A DNA stretch of 64,000 nucleotides from DASSKK01 sp035690495 (GTDB taxonomy: Bacteria > Actinomycetota > Actinomycetes > Propionibacteriales > Nocardioidaceae): NCBI GenBank assembly GCA_035690495.1, contig DASSKK010000074.1, forward strand, positions 32,560 through 96,559, in the 5' to 3' direction. Of the stretch, positions 33,428 through 42,200 are shown one piece after another. Under the pieces are notes generated by a model. It saw only the letters and a list, made by a program, of their open reading frames with translations. It made no database searches and was not told the origin of the DNA. Position 1 is the first letter of the stretch; the number at the start of each line of letters is the position of its first letter. The translations under genes and the position numbers were made by a program.

Positions 33428-33841
33428 GTGAGCGCCTCCGACCACCCGCCCCCGCGACCACCGGCCGGGCGGGGCGCGCCTGCTCCGCTGCTGGTGGCGG
33501 CGTCGCTGGCCGGTCTCGAGGCGGTGCTGCTTGTCGGCTACGGCGTCGCGCTGGTGCCGGCGATCCACGGCTCCCGGCTCGCGATGGGCGTGACCACGCC
33601 GGTGTTCTTCGTGGTCTACGGGGTGGCGCTGGCCTGGTTCGCCTGGCAGGTGGCCCGGCTGCGTTCGTGGGCCCGCGCCCCGTTGGTACTGGCCCAGCTG
33701 ATCCAGCTCGGCCTCGCCTCCAGCTTCTGGGGCGGCCCCTCGACGGTCGCAGCGGTGATCATCGGGGTGGTCGCAGTGATCGTGCTGGCCGGCATCTTCC
33801 ACCCCGCGTCCCTGGCCGCGCTCGCCCACGACGACGGCTGA
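33428..33841 (+). CDS. small four-helix membrane protein, unknown
   Basis: A 137-residue protein with four hydrophobic segments (about residues 22-44, 50-70, 76-98, 104-124), short loops and an N-terminal Pro-rich tail. I cannot name the family; it resembles small actinobacterial inner-membrane proteins conserved beside whiB1/sigF. GTG 33428 follows the bases GTCGGGT. It converges with sigF, whose end is 13 bases away. Confidence 0.65.
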   Translation: MSASDHPPPRPPAGRGAPAPLLVAASLAGLEAVLLVGYGVALVPAIHGSRLAMGVTTPVFFVVYGVALAWFAWQVARLRSWARAPLVLAQLIQLGLASSFWGGPSTVAAVIIGVVAVIVLAGIFHPASLAALAHDDG

Positions 33842-33854
33842 CCTGCGGAGCCGC

Positions 33855-34670
33855 TCACTCGCTCGCGGAGCCGCCGTCGAGCGAGGCGCGCAGCTGGGAG
33901 AGAGTGCGCGCGAGCAGCCGGGAGACGTGCATCTGCGAGATGCCCAGGTCCGCGGCGATCTGGGACTGGGTCATCCCCCGGAAGAACCGCAGCAGCAGGA
34001 TGCGCTTCTCTCGCGGTGCCAGCGCGTCCAGCAACGGCTTGATGGCCTCGCGGTCCTCGATGTGTGCGAGTGCCTCGTCCTCGGTGCCGAGGGTGTCCAT
34101 CATGGTCAGCCCGCCCTCCTCCGCGGAGTCGGGCGCGTCCAGTGACAGCGTGGAGTAGGCGTTGCCCGACTCCAGGCCCTCCAGGATGTCCTCCTCCGGG
34201 ACGCCGATCCGCACGGCGAGCTCGGCGACGGTCGGCGACCTGCCGTTGTCCTGGGTGAGCGACGCGCTGGCCTCGCTGATCTGAAGTCGCAGCTCCTGCA
34301 GTCGTCGCGGGACCCGGATCGTCCAGCCGCGATCGCGGAAGTGGCGCTTGATCTCCCCCACGATCGTCGGGGTGGCGTACGTCGAGAACTCGACGCCCCG
34401 CCGGGGGTCGAACCGGCCGACCGCCTTGATCAGCCCGATCGTGCCGACCTGGAGGAGGTCGTCGTACGGCTCACCGCGGTTGAGGAAGCGGCGCGCAAGG
34501 TGCTGGGCCAGCGGCAGGTGCAGGCTGATCAGCTCCTCGCGCACCTGCTGCTGCTCGGGCTGCGGCGTCGCCGGATCGAGGAACCGGGCGAACAGCGACG
34601 CGCTGCGCACGCGCACCTCCGCCATGTCGATGCCCGATCTCTCGGCGTCCCGCCCCCGCCGTGCCGGCAT
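33855..34670 (-). CDS. sigF: stress sigma factor, SigF/SigB family
   Basis: A 271-residue group 3 sigma factor. Region 2 (LLQVGTIGLIKAVGRFDPRRG, then EFSTYATPTIVGEIKRHFRD), region 3 (RVPRRLQELRLQISEASASL) and region 4 (LLLRFFRGMTQSQIAADLGISQMHVSRL) are complete. It follows an RsbW-like anti-sigma gene with a six-base gap, the usual RsbW-SigF order. It probably drives the stress-type promoter upstream of the GH15/Mrp unit. The start at 34670 is uncertain (an alternative ATG at 34625 precedes MAEVRVRS). Confidence 0.9.
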   Translation of the reverse strand: MPARRGRDAERSGIDMAEVRVRSASLFARFLDPATPQPEQQQVREELISLHLPLAQHLARRFLNRGEPYDDLLQVGTIGLIKAVGRFDPRRGVEFSTYATPTIVGEIKRHFRDRGWTIRVPRRLQELRLQISEASASLTQDNGRSPTVAELAVRIGVPEEDILEGLESGNAYSTLSLDAPDSAEEGGLTMMDTLGTEDEALAHIEDREAIKPLLDALAPREKRILLLRFFRGMTQSQIAADLGISQMHVSRLLARTLSQLRASLDGGSASE

Positions 34671-34676
34671 CAGGGG

Positions 34677-35057
34677 TCAGGACTCGATGGTGGTGCGCGA
34701 CAGCGTCACCGTGAGCGTGTCGCCGTCCACGCTCGCGGACAGGGACGTGGTCAGCGCGGCCAGCACCGTCCAGGCGAAGCCGTCCCGGCTGGGCTCCTTG
34801 GGCGCGTCGCACTCGGCGGTGACCGAGACGGTCAGCCGGTACTTCTCGAGGTCGAAGGCACAGGCCAGGTCGCTGCCGGGACGCGCCTGCGGCAGCACCA
34901 TCGCGGACGCCTCGTCGACCGCGATCCGCAGGTCCTCGATGTCGTCGAGGGTGAAGTCCAGGCGCGCGGCGAGCCCGGCCGTGGCGGTCCTGAGCACGGA
35001 GAGGAACGCGCTGTCTGCGGGGATGCGAAGTTCCACGTCGGGGCGAGCGTCAACCAC
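34677..35057 (-). CDS. rsbW: RsbW/SpoIIAB-type anti-sigma factor (GHKL ATPase)
   Basis: A 126-residue protein of the RsbW family: ELRIPADSAFLSVLRTATAGLAARL matches the N-terminal strand-helix, and DIEDLRIAVDEASAMVL is the N-box of the GHKL ATPase fold. It would bind and hold the SigF encoded just downstream and be released by an anti-anti-sigma factor elsewhere. No RsbV-like gene is in the window. GTG 35057 follows AGGTAGG. Confidence 0.88.
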   Translation of the reverse strand: MVDARPDVELRIPADSAFLSVLRTATAGLAARLDFTLDDIEDLRIAVDEASAMVLPQARPGSDLACAFDLEKYRLTVSVTAECDAPKEPSRDGFAWTVLAALTTSLSASVDGDTLTVTLSRTTIES

Positions 35058-35146
35058 TGGCCTACCTGTTTCGATCGTTCGGCCGGAGCCAGCGATGTGC
35101 GGGACCCGGCCCGAGCCCGAGCCTGCTTCCAGACACGGTCAGTGTG

Positions 35147-35548
35147 TCAGGACTTCTTGGTCTCCCAGAAGATCTTCTCGATCTCGTCGATCTTCGCCAG
35201 CAGCTCGTCGGCCGCCTTGGCGTCCATGGCGCCTTTGGTCCCGGAGGCGCCGGCGAGCTTGGTGGCCTCGTTGAACAGCGTGTGCAGCTGCGGGTACTTC
35301 TCGAAGTGCGGCGGCTTGAAGTAGTCGGTCCACAGCACCCACAGGTGGTGCTTGACCAGCTCGGAGCGCTGCTCCTTGATGATGATCGCCCGGGTCCGGA
35401 AGTCGGGGTCGTCGTTGTCGGCCAGCTTTCCGATGATCGCCTTGACCGACTCCGCCTCGATCTTGGCCTGTGCCGGGTCGTAGACACCGCAGGGCAGATC
35501 GCAGTGGGCCTGGACTTCGAGGGTGGGTGCGAACAGTCGTGCAAGCAT
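35147..35548 (-). CDS. sodN: nickel superoxide dismutase (precursor)
   Basis: A 133-residue NiSOD precursor. Fourteen leader residues (MLARLFAPTLEVQA) precede His15-Cys16-Asp-Leu-Pro-Cys20, the Ni-hook (HCDLPCGVYDPAQ) in which the new N-terminal amine, His1, Cys2 and Cys6 bind nickel after cleavage. The rest is a four-helix bundle ending KIFWETKKS as in Streptomyces SodN. The peptidase SodX is divergently encoded 118 bases away. AAAGGA precedes ATG 35548. Confidence 0.95.
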   Translation of the reverse strand: MLARLFAPTLEVQAHCDLPCGVYDPAQAKIEAESVKAIIGKLADNDDPDFRTRAIIIKEQRSELVKHHLWVLWTDYFKPPHFEKYPQLHTLFNEATKLAGASGTKGAMDAKAADELLAKIDEIEKIFWETKKS

Positions 35549-35666
35549 CCGTGGTCCTTTCGTCGTCGTCCGTGGGGGTGAACCACCTGCGACACTACTC
35601 CCGGCTGCTGTCACCCCGGGAAGCGGCAGACGCTGGGCGGCTTCGCCCTGAGAGGAGTGCGTACCC

Positions 35667-35996
35667 ATGGCCGGAGACCCCATGCGCCGCTGGGGGTTCG
35701 CGGTCGTGCGGGGCTCCTCGATGCTGCCGACGCTTCACCCCGGAGATCGGCTGCTGGTGCGTCACGGAGCGGTGCCGCGGGAGGGTGCCGTGGTCGTCTG
35801 CCGTCTGCCGGACCGGGCCGGGCCGGTGGTGGCGGTCAAGCGGGTGGTACGTCGTGAGCCCGGTGGCTGGTGGGTGCAGGCAGACCACCAGGAGGCCGGG
35901 GTGGTCGACTCGTGGCGGGTCGGCGCGATCCCCGACACGGACCTGGTCGCCGTCGTGCTCGCCCGCGTGTGGCCCCGCCCCCGCCCATTCCGTTGA
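35667..35996 (+). CDS. sodX: SodX, NiSOD maturation peptidase (signal-peptidase fold)
   Basis: A 109-residue S24/S26-type peptidase without a membrane anchor. The nucleophile is Ser18 in RGSSMLPTLHPGD and the general base Lys58 in VVAVKRV. It removes the leader of SodN to expose the Ni-hook. It stands divergent from sodN. Its TGA stop is formed by the first unit of a 22-bp tandem repeat, so the C-terminus (RPRPFR) may have been trimmed or extended by the repeat insertion. Confidence 0.92.
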   Translation: MAGDPMRRWGFAVVRGSSMLPTLHPGDRLLVRHGAVPREGAVVVCRLPDRAGPVVAVKRVVRREPGGWWVQADHQEAGVVDSWRVGAIPDTDLVAVVLARVWPRPRPFR

Positions 35997-36078
35997 GATT
36001 GGCCCCGTTCGGCGTTGAGATTGGCCCCGTTCGGCGTTGAGATGCGCCCCGTTCGGCGTTGAGATGCGCCCCGTTCGG
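35992..36078 (+). repeat. tandem array of four 22-bp repeats
   Basis: Four head-to-tail units at 35992-36013, 36014-36035, 36036-36057 and 36058-36078, each starting GTTGAGAT and ending CCCGTTCGGC (last copy with G). Two units have TTGG and two have TGCG after GAGA. There are no spacers, so this is not a CRISPR array. The TGA in the first unit ends sodX. Similar units appear after the malic-enzyme gene at 37291. Confidence 0.88.
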
Positions 36079-36128
36079 GCCGAGCCGCGGGAAAGTCCGT
36101 GCCGCGGGGCTGTGGAAGACTCAGTCAG

Positions 36129-37295
36129 ATGAGCCACGCAGACGCTGAGCGCGCGTCCGACCCGGTCTTCGAGATGCACAGGGGCGGCAAGATGGCGATG
36201 GTGTCCACCGTGCCCCTCGCCGGCCGCGACGAGCTCTCGATGGCCTACACGCCCGGTGTGGCGCGGGTGTGCGAGGCGATCGCCGAGCAGCCCGCCCTCC
36301 TCGACGACTACAGCTGGGTCTCGCACACCGTGGCGATCGTCACCGACGGCACGGCTGTGCTGGGACTCGGCGACATCGGCCCGAGAGCGGCGATGCCGGT
36401 GATGGAGGGCAAGGCGGTGCTGTTCAAGCAGTTCGGCGGCGTGGACGCCGTACCCCTCTGCCTGGACACCAGGGACACCGACGAGATCGTGGCGACGGTC
36501 GCACGGCTGGCGCCAAGCTTCGGGGGAGTCAACCTCGAGGACATCTCCGCGCCGCGCTGCTTCGAGATCGAGGACCGGCTCAAGGCGCTGCTGGACATCC
36601 CGGTTTTCCACGACGACCAGCACGGCACCGCCGTCGTCGTCCTCGCCGCCCTGCAGAACGCGTGCGCGCTCACCGGCCGGCACATGAAGGAGGCACGCGT
36701 GGTGATCGCTGGCGCCGGGGCGGCCGGCGTCGCGGTGGCGGGGATTCTGCTCGCTGCCGGCGTGCAGGATCTCGTGGTGACCGACCGGCGCGGGGTCCTC
36801 GCCTCCGCCCGCGGCGACCTCACGCCGATCAAGCAGGAGGTCGCCGGGCTCACCGCCGACCGGTCCGGTCGCGGTGGCTCGTTGCGCGATGCGCTCGACG
36901 GCGCCGACGTGTTCATCGGGGTCTCCGGCGGTACGGTCCCGGAGGAGGACGTGGCCAGGATGGCGTCTGGTTCGATCGTGTTCGCGCTCGCCAACCCCGA
37001 CCCTGAGGTGCATCCCGACGTCGCGCATCGCTATGCCCGGGTGGTGGCCACTGGGCGCTCGGACTATCCCAACCAGATCAACAACGTGCTCGCGTTCCCG
37101 GGGATCTTCCGCGGCGCGCTGGACACACGCACCCGCGCGATCACGGAGGAGATGAAGCTGGCCGCCGCCTCGGCGCTGGCCGACCTGGTTGGCCCCGACC
37201 TGGCCGAGGACTGCATCGTCCCCTCGCCGTTCGACCCGCGCGTCGCCGCGTCCGTGGCCGCGGCCGTCGCGCACGCCGCCCGCTCCCCCCGTTGA
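36129..37295 (+). CDS. malic enzyme (NAD(P)-dependent)
   Basis: A 388-residue malic enzyme of the small bacterial type, converting malate to pyruvate, CO2 and NAD(P)H. Motifs include AYTPGVARVCEAI, GDIGPRAAMPVMEGKAVLFK (Lys), NLEDISAPRCFEIE, PVFHDDQHGTAVVVLAAL and the nucleotide-binding GAGAAG. The start ATG 36129 is preceded by GACTCAGTCAG, without a strong Shine-Dalgarno site. Its stop TGA is again supplied by a 22-bp repeat unit. It lies between two arrays of that repeat. Confidence 0.92.
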   Translation: MSHADAERASDPVFEMHRGGKMAMVSTVPLAGRDELSMAYTPGVARVCEAIAEQPALLDDYSWVSHTVAIVTDGTAVLGLGDIGPRAAMPVMEGKAVLFKQFGGVDAVPLCLDTRDTDEIVATVARLAPSFGGVNLEDISAPRCFEIEDRLKALLDIPVFHDDQHGTAVVVLAALQNACALTGRHMKEARVVIAGAGAAGVAVAGILLAAGVQDLVVTDRRGVLASARGDLTPIKQEVAGLTADRSGRGGSLRDALDGADVFIGVSGGTVPEEDVARMASGSIVFALANPDPEVHPDVAHRYARVVATGRSDYPNQINNVLAFPGIFRGALDTRTRAITEEMKLAAASALADLVGPDLAEDCIVPSPFDPRVAASVAAAVAHAARSPR

Positions 37296-37334
37296 GATTG
37301 GCCCCGTTCGGCGTTGAGATGGGCCTCGTTCGGC
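37291..37334 (+). repeat. two units of the 22-bp repeat after the malic-enzyme gene
   Basis: Units at 37291-37312 (identical to the first unit of the 35992 array) and 37313-37334 (three differences), followed by a broken GTTGCGAGGGC. The TGA at 37293-37295 inside the first unit is the malic-enzyme stop codon, the same position as in sodX. Confidence 0.85.
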
Positions 37335-37364
37335 GTTGCGAGGGCTATCAGCCGGATGTCTCCA

Positions 37365-38333
37365 TCAGCGCGTGAAGACCACCTTGCCGAACAGCCCGCC
37401 GTCGGCCATCGCCGCGAAGCCCTCGCGCGCCTGTTCCATCGGCAGAACCCGGTCGATGACCGGGCGCACCCCCGTGACATCGAGCATCGAGGCCAGCGCG
37501 GCGAGCTCGGTGCTGGTTCCCATCGTCGAACCGAGCACCCGTAGCTGCAGGAAGAAGATCCGGGTCAGCTCGGCGTTGTCGGGGTTGGCGCCACTGGTGG
37601 TGCCCGAGACGACCAGCGTGCCTCCCGGCCGAAGCGACTTGACCGAGTGCGACCACGTGGCACGGCCGACCGTCTCCATGACCGCGTCGACGCGCTGGGG
37701 GAGCCGGGCGTTCGTCTCCAAGGCCTCGTGGGCGCCCAGCTCGAGCGCGGCCTTGCGCTTGGTCTCGTCGCGGCTGGTCGCGAACACCCGAAGGCCGCCG
37801 GCTCGACCGAGGGCGATCAACGCGGTCGCCACGCCGCCGCCCGCGCCCTGCACCAGCACGCTGTCGCCGGGGCGCAGGCCGGCTTGGACGAAGAGCATCC
37901 GGTACGCCGTCAGCCATGCGGTGGGCAGGCAGGCCGCCTCCTCGAACGACAGCGCTGCTGGCTTGGGCACGACGTTGCGGCGCGGCACCGCCACCCGGTC
38001 GGCGAACGTGCCCTGGTAGCGCTCGGACAACAGCGACCGCTTCGGGTCGAGAGTCTCGTCGCCGCTCCAATGCGGGTCGCTGATGACCGCGTGGACCACG
38101 ACCTCGTTGCCGTCCTCGTCCAGGCCGGCAGCGTCGCAACCCAGGATCATCGGCAGCGCGTCCTTCTTCAGACCGACCCCACGCAGCGACCACACGTCAT
38201 GGTGGTTCAGCGAAGCCGCCTTGACCTGGACGATCGTCCATCCCTCGGGCACATCGGGATCGGGTCGCTCGCCGACCACCAGACCGGACAGCGGCTCGTC
38301 GTCGGAGAAGCTTTCTGCATAGACAGCGAACAT
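37365..38333 (-). CDS. zinc-binding-type dehydrogenase/quinone oxidoreductase (MDR)
   Basis: A 322-residue medium-chain reductase. The N-terminal GroES-like domain has ASLNHHDVWSLRG and MILGCDAAG; the Rossmann motif is VLVQGAGGGVATALIALGRAGG near residue 157. The catalytic zinc ligands of true alcohol dehydrogenases are not evident, so a quinone-oxidoreductase-type enoyl or quinone reductase is more likely. The start ATG 38333 follows GGGACC. It ends 30 bases after the malic-enzyme repeat units on the opposite strand. Confidence 0.85.
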   Translation of the reverse strand: MFAVYAESFSDDEPLSGLVVGERPDPDVPEGWTIVQVKAASLNHHDVWSLRGVGLKKDALPMILGCDAAGLDEDGNEVVVHAVISDPHWSGDETLDPKRSLLSERYQGTFADRVAVPRRNVVPKPAALSFEEAACLPTAWLTAYRMLFVQAGLRPGDSVLVQGAGGGVATALIALGRAGGLRVFATSRDETKRKAALELGAHEALETNARLPQRVDAVMETVGRATWSHSVKSLRPGGTLVVSGTTSGANPDNAELTRIFFLQLRVLGSTMGTSTELAALASMLDVTGVRPVIDRVLPMEQAREGFAAMADGGLFGKVVFTR

Positions 38334-38353
38334 GGTCCCGACCCTAGTCCGGG

Positions 38354-39088
38354 CTAGAGCACGTGCCTGAGGTATCTCATCGGTTCCTCGAGGTATCTGC
38401 GCCAGTGCGCGACCAGTTCCAGGTCGTCGTACGCCGTCTCGCGCATTCCCCAGCCGCCCACCTCCAGCACCGTCGCACCCGGCAGGGCGGCGAGTAGGGG
38501 CGAGTGGGTCGCACACACGACCTGAGCGCCCCCTACGGCCAGGTCGTGCAGCGTCCCGATCAGGGCCAGCTGGGCGCTGAACGAGAGGGCTGCCTCGGGC
38601 TCGTCGAGGCAGTACAGGCCGGGGGAGTCGAACCGGGTCCGCAGCACCTGGAGGAACGACTCGCCGTGGCTCATCTCATGTAAGTGCTCTGCGGAGTACT
38701 CGTTCTCCTCCATATGGGTGTAGAAGCCGTGCATCGTCTCCGCCCGCAGGAAGAAGCCCCACCGCGACGAGCCTGGCGCGCGCTCCAGGGTGATCCACCT
38801 GTGCAGCGGAGACTCGGACGCGCGGGTCGACACCTGGACGTTTCTGGTGCCGCCCTCGGGGGAGAGCCCGAACGCCATCGCGAGCGCCTCGACGATCGTG
38901 GACTTCCCCGAGCCGTTCTCGCCGACCAGGAATGTCACACCCGGGGCGAGCTCCCAGCCGCCGTCGAGGATCTGGCCTACGGCGGGGATCGTCGCCGGCC
39001 ACGCGGAGGGCTCGGCGTACTCGTTGGGGACGACTCGGCGCACCAGACGCCGGTCTCGGGTCCAGGCGTCCGGCGAAGAGGCACCCAC
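38354..39088 (-). CDS. AAA/ABC-type ATPase (RecF-like)
   Basis: A 244-residue P-loop ATPase with Walker A GENGSGKST (residues ~47-55), a signature-like region, Walker B YCLDEPEAALS and a His switch (CATHSPLL). The family is the small 'AAA family ATPase' of actinobacteria, similar to the ABC-like SMC/RecF group. The substrate is unknown. GTG 39088 is ten bases after the DUF6104 stop, so it is the third gene of the kgd unit. A weak ribosome-binding site leaves the start uncertain. Confidence 0.8.
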   Translation of the reverse strand: MGASSPDAWTRDRRLVRRVVPNEYAEPSAWPATIPAVGQILDGGWELAPGVTFLVGENGSGKSTIVEALAMAFGLSPEGGTRNVQVSTRASESPLHRWITLERAPGSSRWGFFLRAETMHGFYTHMEENEYSAEHLHEMSHGESFLQVLRTRFDSPGLYCLDEPEAALSFSAQLALIGTLHDLAVGGAQVVCATHSPLLAALPGATVLEVGGWGMRETAYDDLELVAHWRRYLEEPMRYLRHVL

Positions 39089-39098
39089 GGATCGCCGT

Positions 39099-39278
39099 CT
39101 ACTCGTCGTCGGGGTCGTCGAGCCGGGCCAGCCAGGTGGCCAGCCGCTCGACCGCGGTCTCGAACTCCGGATGCAGGTCGGTGAACTCCGAGAGACGGTC
39201 GGCCACCCACGCGAGGGTGACCTCCTGCTCCCCACGGCGCTGCTCGAGCTCCTCGACGCCCCGGTCGGTGAAGTACAT
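39099..39278 (-). CDS. DUF6104 small protein
   Basis: A 59-residue protein starting MYFTDRGVEELEQRRGE and ending ATWLARLDDPDDE. It is acidic, predicted helical, and matches the DUF6104 family that is regularly found directly after the kgd gene in actinobacteria. It starts thirteen bases after the kgd stop. A partner or regulator of Kgd is a reasonable guess from this constant linkage, not shown by the sequence. Confidence 0.8.
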   Translation of the reverse strand: MYFTDRGVEELEQRRGEQEVTLAWVADRLSEFTDLHPEFETAVERLATWLARLDDPDDE

Positions 39279-39291
39279 CGCGATCGACCGG

Positions 39292-42200
39292 CTAGTCGCC
39301 GAACGCCTCGGCGATCAACGCCTTCTGCTCCTCGACGTGCCGGGAGGTCTGGCCGACCGAGGGGGAGGATGAGGCCGGCCGCGAGACCCGGGCGACCTCG
39401 ATCCCGCCGAGCTGGGGCACCACGTTCAGGGCGAGGTGCGGCCACGGGCCCATGTTCGCCGGCTCGTCCTGCACCCAGCGGACCTGTTCGAGATTCGGGT
39501 ATCTGCCGATCTCGGCCTTCAGCTCGTCGAGGGGGTGCGGGTAGAACTGCTCCAGCCGGGCGATCGCAACCTGTGAAGCGCTCTGGGCGCCGTCGCCTGA
39601 GTCACCAGCGTCCTTGCGGCGCCTCGCGCGTTCCTTGACGAGGTCCCAGGTGATCCGGCCGCTGCACAACAGCAGCGTGCGGACCTCGTCCGGCTCGACG
39701 TCCTCGTCCCCGATCACCGGTCGGAAACCGCCCTCGGTGAAGTCGGCAGGCTGGGAGGTGGCCTCCTTGCGACGCAACATCGACTTGGGGGTGAACACGA
39801 TCATCGGCCGGTGCTGCTCGCCGAGCGCGTGCCGGCGCAGCAGATGGAAGTAGCTGGCCGGCGTGGACGGCTGGGCGACCACGAACGCGTCGTCGGCCGC
39901 CATCGTCAGGAACCTCTCGATGCGGGCCGAAGAGTGGTCGGGCCCTTGTCCTTCGTAGCCATGCGGCAGCAGGAGTACGACGCCCGAGCGCTGACCCCAC
40001 TTGGTCATACCGGACGTGACGAACTCGTCGATGACGATCTGGGCACCGTTGACGAAGTCGCCGAACTGGCCCTCCCACAGCACCAGGGCGTCCGGCCTGG
40101 CCACCGAGTAGCCGTACTCGAAGCCCATCGCGGCGTACTCGGACAGCAGCGAGTCGTATACGTAGAACTGCGACTGGTCGTCGGACAGGTGAGCCAGCGG
40201 CGTCCACTCGTCGGCGTTGTGCCGGTCGATCACGGTGGCGAACCGGGACGCGAACGTGCCGCGCCGGGAGTCCTGACCGGACAGCCGCACCGGCCGGCCG
40301 TCCATCAGCAGCGAGCCGAACGCCAGGATCTCGCCGGTTCCCCAGTCGATGGGCCCGTCGGTGATCGCCCCGGCGCGCCGCTCGAGCTGCGGGAACACCT
40401 TCGGGTGCACCGTGAAGCCCTCGGGGGCGTTGACGTAGGCGTCCGCGATCCGCTTGAGCACCTCCTTGGACACCGTCGTGGCGGTCTCCCCGATGCTCTT
40501 CTCGGGATAGTCGGGCGCGGTCGTGAAGGCCGAGGGAGCCGACGAAGCCTCCCGGACCTCGGTGAACACCCGCTCGAGCTGCTGCTGGAAGTCGCGCAGC
40601 ACCTGCTCGGCCTCCTCGAGCGTGATGTCGCCGCGGCCGATCAGCGACTCGGTGTAGAGCTTGCGCACCGAGCGCTTCTGCTCGATCAGGTCGTACATCA
40701 GAGGCTGCGTGTACGACGGGTCGTCGCCCTCGTTGTGGCCGCGCCGCCGGTAGCACACCAGGTCGATCACGACGTCCTTCTTGAATGCCTGGCGGTACTG
40801 GTAGGCGAGGTGGGCGACGCGGATGCACGCCTCCGGGTCGTCGCCGTTGACGTGGAAGATCGGCGCCTGGACCATCCGGGCCACGTCGGTGCAGTACAGC
40901 GACGAGCGCGCCGACGCCGGGGAGGCGGTGAACCCGACCTGGTTGTTGACCACCACGTGGATCGTGCCGCCGGTGCGGTACCCGCGCAGCTGGGACAGGT
41001 TGAGGGTCTCGGCCACCACGCCCTGCCCGGCGAACGCCGCGTCACCGTGCACGAGCAGCGGCAGAACGGGGAACTCCGCGCCCCGGTTGAGCACGTCCTG
41101 CTTGGCGCGGGCGATGCCCTCCAGGACCGGGTCGACGGCTTCGAGGTGAGACGGGTTCGCGGCCACCGAGACCTTGATGGTGGCTCCGGAGTCGGCGCTG
41201 AACTCGCCCTCTGCGCCGAGGTGGTACTTCACGTCGCCGGAGCCCTGGACGGTCCGCGGGTCGATGTTCCCCTCGAACTCGCGGAAGATCTGGCCGTAGC
41301 TCTTGCCGACGATGTTGGCCAGCACGTTCAGTCGTCCGCGGTGTGCCATCCCGATGGTGACCTCGTCCAGGGAGTCTTCGGCCGCCGCCTCGCAGATCTC
41401 GTCGATCAGCGGGATGGTGGTCTCCGCGCCTTCGAGGCTGTAGCGCTTCTGGCCGACGAACTTCGTCTGCAGGAACGTCTCGAAGGCCTCGGCCTGGTTG
41501 AGCTTGAGCATGATCCGCAGCTGCTCCTCGCGGGGCGGCTTCACGTGCGGCTGCTCGACTCGCTCCTGGATCCAGCGCCGCTGCTCAGGGTCCTGGATGT
41601 GCATGTACTCGATGCCGACCGTGCGGCAGTAGGAGTCGCGCAGGATGCCCAGGATGTTGCGCAGCTTCATGAACCGCCGGCCCTCGCCGCCGAACGAGCC
41701 GGTGGCGAACTCGCGCTCGAGGTCCCACAGCGTCAGCCCGTGGCTCTCCACCTCCAGGTCGGGGTGCGAGCGCTGCTGGTACTCCAGCGGGTCGGTGTCG
41801 GCCATGATGTGCCCGCGCACCCGGTAGGCGTGGATGAGCTCGAGGATCCGGGCCTGCTTGGAGATCTCGTCGTCATGGTTGGCGGAGATGTCGTTGGCCC
41901 AGCGGATCGGCTCGTAGGGGATCCGCAGCGCCCGGAAGATCTCGTCGTAGAACCCGTCCTCCCCGAGCAGCAGGCCGTGGATCCGCTTGAGGAACTCGCC
42001 GGACACCGCGCCCTGGATGACCCGGTGGTCGTACGTCGAGGTGAGTGTCATCACCTTGCTGACCGCGTTGCGGTTCAGCGTGTCCTCCGACGCCCCCTGG
42101 AACTCGGGCGGGTAGTCCATCGACCCGACACCGAGGATCGCCCCCTGGCCGGCCATCAACCTGGGCACCGAGTGGTTGGTGCCGATCGTGCCCGGGTTGG

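Noticed and set aside
35992..36078. Possible CRISPR array
   Set aside because: The 22-bp units are directly joined without spacers and no cas gene is near; it is a tandem repeat.
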